A stretch of DNA of 64,000 nucleotides from Arsenicicoccus sp. oral taxon 190 (GCF_001189535.1 NZ_CP012070.1:868001-932000), one strand, 5' to 3'; counted from the first letter of the stretch, positions 1-8,765 are shown. Notes: generated by a model from the letters alone, not told the origin. Numbers and translations: made by a program.

Positions 1-396
1 GACTCCGAGCTCACGACGCCCGCCCCGGACCGTCCGTGGCCGGGCCGTCCACCCAAGGGCGAGGACCCCGAGCCCGTGCCCGGCGTCCTCGTCCCGGACG
101 TCCCGCTCACCGGCTGGCCCGGCGTGTGCCGGCTGCGCGAGCTCGCCCGCCGGGGCCTGCTGGTGCTCGTCGGGCGGGCCGTGGACCGGGACGCCTGCGA
201 GGACGCGGTCGCCGAGCTCGGGTGCGGTGTCACGGTCGTCGCTCTGGATGCCGTCGACCCGGACGGGGTCGTCGCCGCGAGCCTGCACCTCGACGGGCGC
301 CAGGCGGTCGTCATACGGCCGGACGCGCACCTGGCCGCGATCGTCGCGACGCCGGGAGAGGTGGGCGCCGCGGTCCGGCGCGTGCTGCGCCGCTGA
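1..396 (+). CDS. FAD-dependent aromatic monooxygenase, C-terminal fragment
   Basis: The reading frame is open from base 1 and ends at TGA 394-396, so only the last 131 residues are in the window. The segment PVPGVLVPDVPL followed by a short beta-rich domain ending in VVIRPDAHLAAI matches the thioredoxin-like tail of class A flavoprotein monooxygenases (the PheA/MhpA/RdmE type), where the line 'RPDGHVAW' is usual. The FAD and substrate domains lie upstream of the window. The substrate cannot be told from this piece. The family call is fairly sure; the exact enzyme is unknown. Confidence 0.7.
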   Translation, partial: DSELTTPAPDRPWPGRPPKGEDPEPVPGVLVPDVPLTGWPGVCRLRELARRGLLVLVGRAVDRDACEDAVAELGCGVTVVALDAVDPDGVVAASLHLDGRQAVVIRPDAHLAAIVATPGEVGAAVRRVLRR

Positions 397-406
397 GAGG
401 CACGCC

Positions 407-796
407 TCAGGCGTGCGGCAGCAGCATCGTCACGGTCAGCGTCGTCGGCTCCAGCGCGCGCACCGCGTGGCGCAGCATCGGCGTCAGGTGCAGCAGCGCG
501 CCGGGCGCGAGCTCGACGGTGCGGTCGGGCAGCTCGAAGCTCACCCGCCCGCGAATCACCTGGATCAGCACGGGATGTCGCGCCGCGTGCTCCCTGAGCT
601 CGTCACCCTCGGCGAACTCGAACGCCACCACCTTGGCGCTGTCGTTGTCGATCACGGCGGTCGCGCCCGGGCGTCCCCCGCGGGAGCCGGCCCGGCCGCA
701 CAACTCCTCGACCAGCGTCGACGTGCCGTCGGTGGTGCCGGGCCGGCGGTCCGGGCCGTCACCCTGCTCGACGTGGCCCTCGGTCGGGTCGCTCAT
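407..796 (-). CDS. small cupin-domain protein
   Basis: A 129-residue protein starting at ATG 796, chosen because an AGGAG lies 6 nt before it; an upstream in-frame start at 883 would add an Arg-rich stretch with no family likeness. Residues about 55-125 form a single cupin barrel: HPVLIQVIRGRVSFEL, then a Pro/Gly turn (LAPGALLHLTP) and a second histidine (RHAVRAL). Such one-barrel cupins bind a metal or small ligand and are often sensors or isomerases; nothing here fixes the function. It lies alone, downstream of the amylase gene on the same strand but separated by a palindrome. Confidence 0.75.
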   Translation of the reverse strand: MSDPTEGHVEQGDGPDRRPGTTDGTSTLVEELCGRAGSRGGRPGATAVIDNDSAKVVAFEFAEGDELREHAARHPVLIQVIRGRVSFELPDRTVELAPGALLHLTPMLRHAVRALEPTTLTVTMLLPHA

Positions 797-860
797 GGTG
801 TGCTCCTGTCGTCGATGCGGCCATCCTCCCAGGCGCCGCTGAGGGCGCCAGCCCCTCGTC

Positions 861-915
861 GAGAGGCGACAGATCGGGGTCATGGGCGCCTGTTGACCCC
901 GATCGGTCGCCTCTC
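861..915. repeat. 55-bp palindromic element, copy 1
   Basis: The outer arms GAGAGGCGAC and GTCGCCTCTC are perfect complements, and inside them ATCGGGGTCA pairs with TGACCCCGAT around an 11-nt loop. An element of the same length with the same outer arms lies at 47087-47141. It sits between the 3' end of the amylase gene and the start of the cupin gene, so it could act as a terminator, but no T-run follows. Confidence 0.8.
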
Positions 916-964
916 AACGAAGAAGGCGGGCTGGCGGGGAAGGAGGGGAAGGTGGGCGCGGCGG

Positions 965-2236
965 TCAGCGGGCGGGCCAGGTGAAGGTGGGTGAGCCGGG
1001 CACCTCGACCTGGGCGCGCGGCTCTCCCGACACGTCCAGCGTGACCCGTATGACGGCAGCGGGGTCGCCGTCCTCCGGGGCGCCGGCGGCGGGGCGCGAC
1101 TCGTAGACGAACCGCTGGTTGCCCAGCTCGACCACCCTCGTCCGCGCCCGGACCAGCCAGGGGTGCTGCCGCCGCACCGCGATCAGCCCTTGATGCACGT
1201 GAAACATCCACTCCCCCAGGCGGCTCAGCTCCTCGGGGCGATGGGGCAGCGGCGGTCGCACGGCGTCGTCACCGCCGATCCGGTCCTCCTTGACGCCCTC
1301 GAAGGCCTGCTCGTCGCCGTAGTAGAGGGACGGGGTGCCGCCGACCGTCAGCAGGCAGGTTACGGCGAGCACCGTCGCGGCGGGGCCGACGCGGGAGGCG
1401 ATGCGGGTGACGTCGTGGTTGCCGACGAAGGTCATCGGCGCGAAGGACTCCAGCAGCGCGCCGTGCCGCTCCAGGGCGTGGGCCAGCTCGAAGAAGTTGC
1501 GGTCGTCGAGGGAGGACCAGAGCGCCTTCCACAGCTGGTACTGCGTGACGGAGTCCAGCGTCGACTCGCGCACGATCGCGGCGTAGTCGCCGTGGATCAC
1601 CTCCCCGACGAAGGTCGCCTCCGGGAACTCCGCCCGCACGCGCGGCAGCACGCGCGCCCAGAACGCCGGGTCGACCGCGTATGCCGCGTCCAGCCGCCAC
1701 CCGTCGATGCCGCGTCGCAGCCAGTGCAGCATGACCTCCGCGACCAGGTCGACGACCTCGTCGCGGGCGTGGTCGAGCGCGACGAGCGACCCGTGGCCCT
1801 CGAAGACGTCCGGGCGGGGCCCACCGTCCGCGTCCCAGTCGATGCGGAAGTGCCTGGCGGCGTGCGACTCTCGGCCGTCGGCGAGCGCCTGCTGGTAGAG
1901 CGGGTGCTCGAGCCCGACGTGGTTGAAGACACCGTCGAGCATGACCCGCAGGCCCCGGTCGTGGCAGCGCCGCACCAGCTCGTCGAGGTCTCCGTCGTCG
2001 CCGAGCCGCGGGTCGATCCGGAAGTGGTCGACGGTGTCGTAGCCGTGGGTGCTCGACGCGAAGATGGGCCCGAGCTGGAGCCCGTTGGCGCCCAGGGCGA
2101 TCGCGTAGTCCAGCCACCCGTCGAGCCGCTCGAGGGGGTGGGTGACCACGGCGTCGTCATACGCCTCGCGGATGGGCGCGCCCACCGCGCCGAGGGGATA
2201 GACGTGCCACCAGATGACGTGCTCGGTCCAGGCCAT
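965..2236 (-). CDS. GH13 alpha-amylase family hydrolase
   Basis: A 423-residue glycoside hydrolase of clan GH-H. Conserved region II reads GWRLDAAYAV with the catalytic Asp, region III FVGEVIHGDY supplies the acid/base Glu, and region IV FVGNHDVTRIAS carries the third acid and the substrate His. Region I is DGVFNHVGLEH. The start AWTEHVIWWHVYP is that of a cytoplasmic alpha-glucan or trehalose-type hydrolase subgroup; there is no signal peptide. The ATG at 2236 is preferred over a GTG six codons upstream because the family normally begins just before WWHVYP. No Shine-Dalgarno is obvious. Substrate is unknown; malto-oligosaccharide is the likely class. Confidence 0.88.
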   Translation of the reverse strand: MAWTEHVIWWHVYPLGAVGAPIREAYDDAVVTHPLERLDGWLDYAIALGANGLQLGPIFASSTHGYDTVDHFRIDPRLGDDGDLDELVRRCHDRGLRVMLDGVFNHVGLEHPLYQQALADGRESHAARHFRIDWDADGGPRPDVFEGHGSLVALDHARDEVVDLVAEVMLHWLRRGIDGWRLDAAYAVDPAFWARVLPRVRAEFPEATFVGEVIHGDYAAIVRESTLDSVTQYQLWKALWSSLDDRNFFELAHALERHGALLESFAPMTFVGNHDVTRIASRVGPAATVLAVTCLLTVGGTPSLYYGDEQAFEGVKEDRIGGDDAVRPPLPHRPEELSRLGEWMFHVHQGLIAVRRQHPWLVRARTRVVELGNQRFVYESRPAAGAPEDGDPAAVIRVTLDVSGEPRAQVEVPGSPTFTWPAR

Positions 2237-2278
2237 GCCCCGAGTCTGCCGCACCGGGCGGGGCGGGGGCGCCTCCGG

Positions 2279-2944
2279 CTAGCGGAGCCGGGCCGGGCGC
2301 GCCCGGCGGGCCCGACGCTGCAGCAGCCGGATCCGGCGCTCGGTGATGTCGGTCGCGCGCAGCGCCAGCCACACGCAGACGGCCGCCAGCGGCAGCTCGA
2401 CGAGCACGCTGAGGACGACGGACTCGACGAGGTCCCACCCCACGGGCGACGTCACGGTGTCGAACCACGCGTCGGTCACCAGCAGGCCGGCGGTCCACCC
2501 CGCCGCCATCGCGAGGAAGCGGGACCGGCGCAGCACGCTCCAGGCCGTACCGACGAGCGCGAGCAGCAGCATCACGTCGAAGCCGGCCCACGCGACGTCG
2601 TAGTTGGGAGAGAGCTGGCGACTGGGCAGGCTGATCGCGATGTAGCAGATCCACAGGACCAGCAGGGCGGCGAAGACCAGGAAGGTCACGCCGATCCAGG
2701 GCAGCACCCGCGGCTCGGCGATCTCGATGTCGTTGGCGGCGTTGGGCTCGACGGGGACGGCCTGGTCGGCGGCCTCCACCACCGTCGACATGGCGGCGAG
2801 CAGGCCTTCGCCCGAGGTGGCGGGGCGGGGCGGGGCGGACGTGCCGGACGCGCGAGTCGGGTGAGACGGGTCGGCAGGGTCGACAGGGTCGGTCTTGGTG
2901 GACGGCGGCACGGGACGGCCTCCTGGTTGCGGGGGTGGCGTCAT
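2279..2944 (-). CDS. predicted multi-pass membrane protein
   Basis: A 221-residue protein of no recognised family. The first about 75 residues are Pro/Ser/Thr-rich and soluble; then four hydrophobic stretches follow (starting near LPWIGVTFLVFAAL, DVMLLLALVGTAW, FLAMAAGWTAGLL and ESVVLSVLVELPL). The tail is Arg-rich (about ten Arg in the last 25), as expected on the cytoplasmic side. The start at 2944 has no clear ribosome-binding site, and an internal Met at residue 52 is an alternative. It lies just upstream of the amylase gene, with a 42-nt gap, so co-transcription is possible. Confidence 0.65.
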   Translation of the reverse strand: MTPPPQPGGRPVPPSTKTDPVDPADPSHPTRASGTSAPPRPATSGEGLLAAMSTVVEAADQAVPVEPNAANDIEIAEPRVLPWIGVTFLVFAALLVLWICYIAISLPSRQLSPNYDVAWAGFDVMLLLALVGTAWSVLRRSRFLAMAAGWTAGLLVTDAWFDTVTSPVGWDLVESVVLSVLVELPLAAVCVWLALRATDITERRIRLLQRRARRARPARLR

Positions 2945-2952
2945 GCTAGTCC

Positions 2953-3055
2953 CGCCTCGGGCGGCAGCCCGGCCTCGCGCAGCAGCCGGCCTAGCGCAGC
3001 AGCCGGCCTAGCGCAGCAGCCGGCCTCGGGCGGCAGCCCGGCCTCGCTCAGCGCC
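2953..3055. repeat. 17-bp tandem repeat, about six units
   Basis: Units of the form cggcctmgcgcagcagc follow each other with period 17 from 2953; two adjacent units (2987-3003 and 3004-3020) are identical. The array lies between the stop of marR and the start of the membrane protein gene and overlaps the last bases of marR. No gene is interrupted. Confidence 0.8.
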
Positions 3056-3563
3056 GCAGCCGCGGGGACAGGTCGTCGCGGGACCCCACCAGCTTGTCGA
3101 GCAGGGTCACCAGCAGGTGCCGCTCGACGGGGCTGAGCGCGGCCGCCCACGCCTGCTCGCGCTCGTGCTGCTGCGCGAAGAGGGTCTGGATCTCCACGAG
3201 CCCCGCCTCGGTCAGCCCGAGCCGGACGGAGCGCCCGTCGTGGGGTGCGGGCTCGCGGCATACGAGCCCGTCGTCGACCAGGCCGCCGGTGAGGTTGGAG
3301 ACGGCCGCGCGGGTGAGGCCGGTGAGCTCCGCGACCCGCTTGGGCTCCATGGCACCCGCCAGCCACAGGACGTAGAGGATGCGGAAGGCCGACCACGACC
3401 GGCCCGCCGGCCGGTGCACCGACGACTCGAGGTCGTAGGTGACGATCCCGGAGGCGCGGTTGAGCGTGAGGAGCAGCTCGGTGGCCCCGGGGTCGGCGTA
3501 GCCCTCGTCGGTGAGGCGGGAGCGGGCCTCCCGCACGAAGGACCAGAAGTCGAGCTCGCTCAT
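3048..3563 (-). CDS. MarR-family transcriptional regulator
   Basis: A 171-residue winged-helix regulator: helix-turn-helix about residues 76-100 (KRVAELTGLTRAAVSNLTGGL), wing with DGRSVRLGLT, and C-terminal dimer helices. An AGGGG lies before ATG 3563. The gene is divergent from hmgA with only 84 bp between the two starts, and that gap holds a near-perfect palindrome that overlaps a candidate -10 of marR. The natural inference is that it controls the homogentisate operon and itself. The ligand (for example homogentisate or another aromatic acid) is not shown by the sequence. Confidence 0.9.
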   Translation of the reverse strand: MSELDFWSFVREARSRLTDEGYADPGATELLLTLNRASGIVTYDLESSVHRPAGRSWSAFRILYVLWLAGAMEPKRVAELTGLTRAAVSNLTGGLVDDGLVCREPAPHDGRSVRLGLTEAGLVEIQTLFAQQHEREQAWAAALSPVERHLLVTLLDKLVGSRDDLSPRLRR

Positions 3564-3604
3564 GGCACCCCCTGGCGTCTGTCGGACCCATCCGCTACAG
3601 TCCA

Positions 3605-3623
3605 GATAGTACACCGATGTATC
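3605..3623. promoter_or_regulatory. candidate MarR operator between marR and hmgA
   Basis: GATAGTACA-CCGA-TGTATC is an inverted repeat with one extra base in the left arm (TACA/TGTA core, GA and TC ends). It is the only clear palindrome in the 84-bp divergent promoter region and overlaps TACTAT, a plausible -10 for marR. Size and symmetry fit a MarR dimer site; binding is inferred. Confidence 0.5.
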
Positions 3624-3647
3624 AGTTGTGCGAGAGACGAGGGCGTC

Positions 3648-4847
3648 ATGGCTCACTACCGCAGCGCGGGCAGCATCCCGCCCAAGCGGCACACGCAGCA
3701 CCGCACCCCCGAGGGCGACCTCTACTACGAGGAGCTCATGGGCGAGGAGGGGTTCAGCTCGGACTCGAGCCTGCTCTACCACCGCTACATCCCCAGCGCG
3801 ATCGTCGACGTGCGCCCCTGGGAGCTGCCCGACCAGACCCTCACGCCCAACGACCCCCTGCTGCCGCGCCACCTGCGGACCCACGACCTCGGCGACGAGG
3901 GGCGCGACGTGGTGACGGGGCGTCGGCTGCTGCTCGGCAACGGCGACGTTCGCCTCAGCTATGTCGCGGCCACCGAGACCAGCCCGCTCTACAAGAACGC
4001 CGCCGGCGACGAGTGCTGCTACGTCGAGTCCGGGACGGCCACGCTGGAGACCCAGCTCGGCCACGTGGACGTCCACGAGGGCGACTACGTGATCATCCCG
4101 CGCGCCGTGATCCACCGGTGGGTGCCGACGGGCGACGAACCGGTCCGGGTCTACGCCATCGAGGCCAACAGCCACATCAGCCCGCCGCGCGGCTACCTGT
4201 CCAAGCACGGGCAGCTGCTCGAGCACGCGCCCTACTGCGAGCGCGACTTCCGCCACGTGGGCGAGCCGCAGCAGGTCGACGAGCAGGACGTCGAGGTCTA
4301 CATCAAGCACCGCGGGCGCGGCCCGTCCGGCCTGGACGGCACGATCCACGTCCAGCCGCAGCACCCCTTCGACGTGGTCGGGTGGGACGGCTGCCTCTAC
4401 CCCTACGTCTTCAACATCGCCGACTTCGAGCCGATCACCGGGCGGGTGCACCAGCCGCCGCCCGCCCACCTGGTGTGGGAGGGGCACAACTTCGTGGTCT
4501 GCAACTTCGTGCCGCGCAAGGTCGACTACCACCCCCTCGCCATCCCGGTGCCCTACTACCACTCCAACGTGGACAGCGACGAGGTCATGTTCTACTGCGG
4601 CGGCGACTACGAGGCGCGCAAGGGCTCGGGCATCGGGCAGGGCTCGATCTCGCTGCACCCGGCGGGTCACGCGCACGGGCCGCAGCCGGGCGCCTACGAG
4701 CGGTCCATCGGGGCCGAGTTCTTCGACGAGCTGGCGGTCATGGTCGACACCTTCCGGCCGCTGGACCTCGGCGAGGGCGCGCTGGCGACCGAGGACGAGC
4801 GTTACCCCTACAGCTGGTCGGGCGGGCGCCGCCTCGGTCAGGGATGA
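3648..4847 (+). CDS. hmgA: homogentisate 1,2-dioxygenase
   Basis: A 399-residue iron-dependent ring-cleaving dioxygenase turning homogentisate into maleylacetoacetate in tyrosine and phenylalanine breakdown. The iron-ligand region is visible as YYHSNVDSDEVMFYCGGDY (His305 and the acidic residues just after it) and HPAGHAHGP near residue 340. The N-terminal cupin-like half holds the signature EGDYVIIPRAVIHRW. Length matches the bacterial short form. First gene of a three-gene operon; its TGA overlaps the next ATG (ATGA at 4844). Confidence 0.93.
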   Translation: MAHYRSAGSIPPKRHTQHRTPEGDLYYEELMGEEGFSSDSSLLYHRYIPSAIVDVRPWELPDQTLTPNDPLLPRHLRTHDLGDEGRDVVTGRRLLLGNGDVRLSYVAATETSPLYKNAAGDECCYVESGTATLETQLGHVDVHEGDYVIIPRAVIHRWVPTGDEPVRVYAIEANSHISPPRGYLSKHGQLLEHAPYCERDFRHVGEPQQVDEQDVEVYIKHRGRGPSGLDGTIHVQPQHPFDVVGWDGCLYPYVFNIADFEPITGRVHQPPPAHLVWEGHNFVVCNFVPRKVDYHPLAIPVPYYHSNVDSDEVMFYCGGDYEARKGSGIGQGSISLHPAGHAHGPQPGAYERSIGAEFFDELAVMVDTFRPLDLGEGALATEDERYPYSWSGGRRLGQG

Positions 4848-5845
4848 TCGGTCGTATGCCGGACCCCACCGCCGCCACCGCACCCGAGGCTCACGACGCC
4901 ACCGTCCCGCTGGTGCTCGCGCTCGTCGACGACGCCGGGTTGTTCCCCCCGACCGCCCTGCCCATGGACGAGGCCGTCGCCCGGCACCGCGCCGACGACG
5001 AGACCGCCCACCCGGTGCACACCGGGCGCTTCCTCGTCCCGGCGTCCCGGCTGGATGAGCTGCGCCAGGCCCTGCGGGAGGGCGAGACCTTCCGCGTGGG
5101 CGTGATCGCCGACGTGCCCCTCACCGACCTGCCCGACGTGCTGCTCAGCCTGGTCGACGACCCCCGCCTGGAGCTGGCCGGCGTCGAGGTGCGGCTGCCC
5201 TTCGGCGACCTGCAGGAGGCCGTGGTCGCGGTGCAGACCGCCCTCGGCGGGACCGGCGCCCCGGCCTACGTCGAGATCCCCCTCGCCCAGGCCGAGGAGG
5301 GCCGGACCCGCGCGGCGCTGGAGGCGGTCCACCGCGCCGGCCTCGGCGCCAAGGTCCGCTGCGGCGGGGTGAGCGCCGACCTCTTCCCCACCGCCCAGCA
5401 ACTCGCCGACGTGCTGCTCGCCGCGACCGAGCTCGACACCGGGAGCGACGCCGAAGGCGACACCGGGAGCGACGCCGGGCTGAAGGGCACCGCCGGGCTG
5501 AAGGGCACCGCCGGGCTGCACCACGCCGTGCGCTACGTCGACGACGCGACGGGCTTCACCCACCACGGCTTCCTCAACATCCTGGTGGCCGTGCTGCGGG
5601 CCCGCGCCGACGCCGGTCGGGACGCCGTCCTCGCGGGGCTGACCTCGGACGATGGGGCCTCGCTCGCCGCAGAGGTGCGCGCCACCGACCCGGCCGAGCA
5701 GCGCGCCGCGCGGGACGTCTTCGTGGCCTACGGGTCCTGCAGCACCGCCACCCCGATCGAGGACCTCGCCGCCCTCGGCCTCACCACCGCGGCGTCGGTG
5801 CGCGAGGAGCGCGACCCCACCCAGCAGATCGACCAGCAGCAGTAG
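4844..5845 (+). CDS. unrecognised protein of the homogentisate operon
   Basis: A 333-residue acidic protein with no domain that I recognise. The start ATG 4844 overlaps the hmgA stop by 4 nt, arguing for translational coupling; Met at 4856 is an alternative. It opens with VLALVDDAGLFPPTALPM and later has PAYVEIPLAQ, KVRCGGVSADLFP and RYVDDATGFTHHGFLNIL, which read like strands and loops of an alpha/beta barrel. An internal low-complexity insert near residues 204-226 comes from 18-bp repeats (GLKGTA twice, GSDA twice). It sits exactly between the enzymes that make and use maleyl/fumarylacetoacetate, where a maleylacetoacetate isomerase gene would be expected; no such gene is otherwise present. 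Role not known. Confidence 0.75.
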   Translation: MIGRMPDPTAATAPEAHDATVPLVLALVDDAGLFPPTALPMDEAVARHRADDETAHPVHTGRFLVPASRLDELRQALREGETFRVGVIADVPLTDLPDVLLSLVDDPRLELAGVEVRLPFGDLQEAVVAVQTALGGTGAPAYVEIPLAQAEEGRTRAALEAVHRAGLGAKVRCGGVSADLFPTAQQLADVLLAATELDTGSDAEGDTGSDAGLKGTAGLKGTAGLHHAVRYVDDATGFTHHGFLNILVAVLRARADAGRDAVLAGLTSDDGASLAAEVRATDPAEQRAARDVFVAYGSCSTATPIEDLAALGLTTAASVREERDPTQQIDQQQ

Positions 5846-5925
5846 CCCGGCCCGAGACCGCACCCCGCGAGACGCCGGGCGTGCGCGGCATACGACCACC
5901 ACCGCAGCCCCATGAAGGAGCACCC

Positions 5926-7140
5926 GTGACGACCACCTGGGTCGACATCCCGCAGGACAGCCCGTTCGGCCTCGACGCCCTGCCCTACGGCTCGATGGAC
6001 ACCGGCGACGACTTCCCCCACCTGGGGGTGCGCATCGGCGACCACGCGCTCGACCTGACCGAGGCGGCCACCGAGCTGCCCGGCGAGTGGTCCGACGTGG
6101 TCGAGGAGGGCACCCTCGACGTGCTGCTCGCAGCGGGGCCCGACGCGTGGGCTCGGCTGCGGAGCGACATCCAGACGTGGCTGAGCGACGAGAGCTACCG
6201 CTCCCTGGTCGAGCCGTCGCTGGTCGACCTCGACGGCGTGACGATGCTCATGCCGTTCACCGTCGGTGACTACGTCGACTTCTACGCGTCGGAGAACCAC
6301 GCCTCCAACGTCGGCCGCATCTTCCGCCCCGACTCCGAGCCGCTGACGCCCAACTGGAAGCACCTGCCGATCGGCTACCACGGCCGCTCGCAGACCGTCG
6401 TCGTGTCCGGGTCGGAGGTCCCCCGCCCCCGCGGGCAGCGGCGCACCCCCGACGGCGACGTCGTCTTCGGGCCCTCCGTCCGGCTCGACATCGAGGTCGA
6501 GCTGGGCTACGTCGTCGGCGTGGGCTCCGAGCGGGGGTCCTCGATCGCCGTGGGCGACTTCGAGCGGCACGTCTTCGGCGTCACCATCACCAACGACTGG
6601 TCCGCCCGCGACATCCAGGCCTGGGAGTACGTCCCCCTCGGGCCCTTCCTCGGCAAGTCCTTCGCGACGACCATCGGCGGGTGGGTGCTCCCCCTCGCCG
6701 CGCTGCAGGACGCCCGCGTCGACCCGCCCGCCCGCGACGTGCCGCTGCAGGACTACCTGAAGGACGTCGCCGGCGAACCGTGGGGCCTGGACATCGAGTT
6801 CGAGGTGCGGCTCAACGACGAGGTCGTCTCCCGGCCGCCCTATGCCCAGATGTACTGGACCCCCGCCCAGATGCTCGCCCACACCACCATCAACGGCGCC
6901 AGCGTCCGCACCGGCGACTTCTACGCCTCCGGCACCATCTCCGGCACCGAGGTCGACCAGCGCGGGGCATTCCTCGAGATGACGTGGGGCGGCCGCGACC
7001 CGATCACCCTGGCCGACGGCTCGACCCGCACCTTCCTCGAGGACGGCGACGAGGTCGTGATCTCCGGGACGGCCCGCGGCGCCGACGGCCGCCGCATCGG
7101 CCTCGGCGAGTGCCGCGGCCGCATCACCCCCGCCCGCTGA
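5926..7140 (+). CDS. fahA: fumarylacetoacetase
   Basis: A 404-residue FAH-family hydrolase that splits fumarylacetoacetate into fumarate and acetoacetate. The GTG start at 5926 has AAGGAG 6 nt upstream; the longer frame from 5881 would add a segment without family likeness. Visible family marks: the N-terminal SH3-like domain starting FGLDALPYGSM, DYVDFYASENHASNVGRIFR (the metal Asp and active-site His region), PIGYHGR, and the metal-binding ELGYVVG and TNDWSARDIQAWEYVPLGPF. Third and last gene of the homogentisate operon, followed by a strong hairpin. Confidence 0.94.
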   Translation: MTTTWVDIPQDSPFGLDALPYGSMDTGDDFPHLGVRIGDHALDLTEAATELPGEWSDVVEEGTLDVLLAAGPDAWARLRSDIQTWLSDESYRSLVEPSLVDLDGVTMLMPFTVGDYVDFYASENHASNVGRIFRPDSEPLTPNWKHLPIGYHGRSQTVVVSGSEVPRPRGQRRTPDGDVVFGPSVRLDIEVELGYVVGVGSERGSSIAVGDFERHVFGVTITNDWSARDIQAWEYVPLGPFLGKSFATTIGGWVLPLAALQDARVDPPARDVPLQDYLKDVAGEPWGLDIEFEVRLNDEVVSRPPYAQMYWTPAQMLAHTTINGASVRTGDFYASGTISGTEVDQRGAFLEMTWGGRDPITLADGSTRTFLEDGDEVVISGTARGADGRRIGLGECRGRITPAR

Positions 7141-7169
7141 CACCCTCGCTGACCCACCCGCAGGTCCTC

Positions 7170-7206
7170 ACCGCCCGGCTGCCCCGGCACCACGCAGCCG
7201 GGCGGT
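7170..7206 (+). terminator. hairpin terminator after fahA
   Basis: CCGCCCGGCTG (7171-7181) pairs with CAGCCGGGCGG (7195-7205), a perfect 11-bp GC stem, followed by TT and the heptamer GGCATAC at 7209. It resembles in layout the hairpins at 8766 and 15373. Confidence 0.7.
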
Positions 7207-7275
7207 TCGGCATACGCTGTCCCGCGTCTGTGCCCGCTCCCGGGCTCGGACGCCATCCCGCACGAACGGACCTCG

Positions 7276-8760
7276 ATGAACGCCATCCACGACGGCATCC
7301 TCGCCGTCAACGACAAGCTCACCTGGCTGCTGATCGTCATGCTTGCCGCCGCCGGCATCCTCTTCACCCTGTGGAGCAAGGGCGCCCAGTTCCGCCGGTT
7401 CGGCACGATGGTCAAGGTGGCCGTCGGGTCCCGCAGCGGCGGCGGCGAGGGCATCTCCAGCTTCCAGGCCTTCGCCATCTCCCTGGCCTCCCGCGTCGGC
7501 ACCGGCAACATCGTCGGCGTCGCCATCGCGCTGGCGCTCGGCGGGCCCGGGGCGATCTTCTGGATGTGGGTGATGGCCTTCCTCGGCATGGCCACCGCGT
7601 TCGTCGAGGCCACGCTGGCCCAGCTCTACAAGGTCCCGCACACCGACGGCACCTTCCGCGGCGGCCCGGCCTACTACATGCAGCGCGGCCTGAAGTCGCG
7701 GCCCATGGGCATCGCCTTCGCCGTCTGCCTCATCTTCACCTTCGGGCTCGCCTTCAACATGGTGCAGGCCAACACCATCGCCGGGGTCTTCGAGGGCACG
7801 TGGGGCATCCCCACCTGGGCCACCGCGGTCATCCTGGTGATCATCACCGCCGCGATCGTGCTCGGCGGGCTCAAGTCCGTCGCGCGCGTCACCGAGTACA
7901 TGGCCCCGCTGATGGCGCTCGCCTACTTCCTGCTCGCCGTGGCCGTGCTGGTCATGCGCATCGGGGACGTCCCCGGCGCCATCGGCGACATCTTCAAGGG
8001 CGCCTTCGGGCTGGACCAGGCGCTGGCCGGCACCGCCGGCGGCGTCGTCGCGGCCATGCTCAACGGCGTCAAGCGCGGGATGTTCTCCAACGAGGCGGGC
8101 ATGGGCTCGGCCCCCAACGCCGCCGCCGCGGCCACCACCTCCCACCCCGCCCACCAGGGGATGGTGCAGGCCCTCGGCGTCTTCATCGACACGATCATCG
8201 TCTGCACCTCGACCGCCGTGATGATCCTGCTGTCCGGCCCGTCGATCTACACCCCCGGCATCACCACCCGCGACCAGGCCGCCACCCTGACCCAGACCGC
8301 GCTCGCCAGCGAGCTCGGGGCCTGGGTCGCACCGGTCATGGCCTTCCTGATCTTCATCTTCGCGTTCAGCTCGGTCATCGGCAACGAGACGTATGCCGAG
8401 GTCAACATGGACTTCATGCGCGGCGGCCGCATCGGCGAGCTCGGGATCCGGCTGCTGACGATCGCGGCGGTGGCCTGGGGCGCGATGCAGAGCCTCGCCT
8501 TCGTCTGGGACCTCGCGGACCTCGCCATGACCTTCATGGCGGTGCTCAACCTCGTCGCGCTGATCTTCCTCGGCAAGCACGCGATCGCGGCGCTGCGCGA
8601 CCTCGAGGCCAGCCCCGACCCGCTCACGGCCGGCTTCGACCTCGACGACAACCCGCACATGCCGCCCGGGATCCCCGGCGAGGTGTGGCACCGGCGGCCC
8701 GGTCACGGCCCCGGCCAGTGGTTCGCGCCCAACGACCGCTACGAGGACGTCGACGTCTGA
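7276..8760 (+). CDS. sodium:alanine (AGCS) amino-acid symporter
   Basis: A 494-residue membrane protein of the alanine-or-glycine:cation symporter family, importing alanine, glycine or a related amino acid with Na+. Family marks: SFQAFAISLASRVGTGNIVGVAIAL near residue 60, FRGGPAYYMQRGL, FSNEAGMGSAPNAAAAA and about ten hydrophobic segments. Single gene with a terminator at 8766. It faces the convergent arc operon, but AGCS carriers are not the usual arginine/ornithine antiporter, so a link with that operon is not implied. Confidence 0.92.
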   Translation: MNAIHDGILAVNDKLTWLLIVMLAAAGILFTLWSKGAQFRRFGTMVKVAVGSRSGGGEGISSFQAFAISLASRVGTGNIVGVAIALALGGPGAIFWMWVMAFLGMATAFVEATLAQLYKVPHTDGTFRGGPAYYMQRGLKSRPMGIAFAVCLIFTFGLAFNMVQANTIAGVFEGTWGIPTWATAVILVIITAAIVLGGLKSVARVTEYMAPLMALAYFLLAVAVLVMRIGDVPGAIGDIFKGAFGLDQALAGTAGGVVAAMLNGVKRGMFSNEAGMGSAPNAAAAATTSHPAHQGMVQALGVFIDTIIVCTSTAVMILLSGPSIYTPGITTRDQAATLTQTALASELGAWVAPVMAFLIFIFAFSSVIGNETYAEVNMDFMRGGRIGELGIRLLTIAAVAWGAMQSLAFVWDLADLAMTFMAVLNLVALIFLGKHAIAALRDLEASPDPLTAGFDLDDNPHMPPGIPGEVWHRRPGHGPGQWFAPNDRYEDVDV

Positions 8761-8765
8761 GCCCC

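Noticed and set aside
1163..3136. Very long plus-strand open frame opposite the amylase gene (and many like it, e.g. 9029-11089, 17017-19050, 22490-23914)
   Set aside because: They are antisense shadows that exist because stop codons are rare in 72% GC DNA. The opposite frame in each case has clear conserved motifs.
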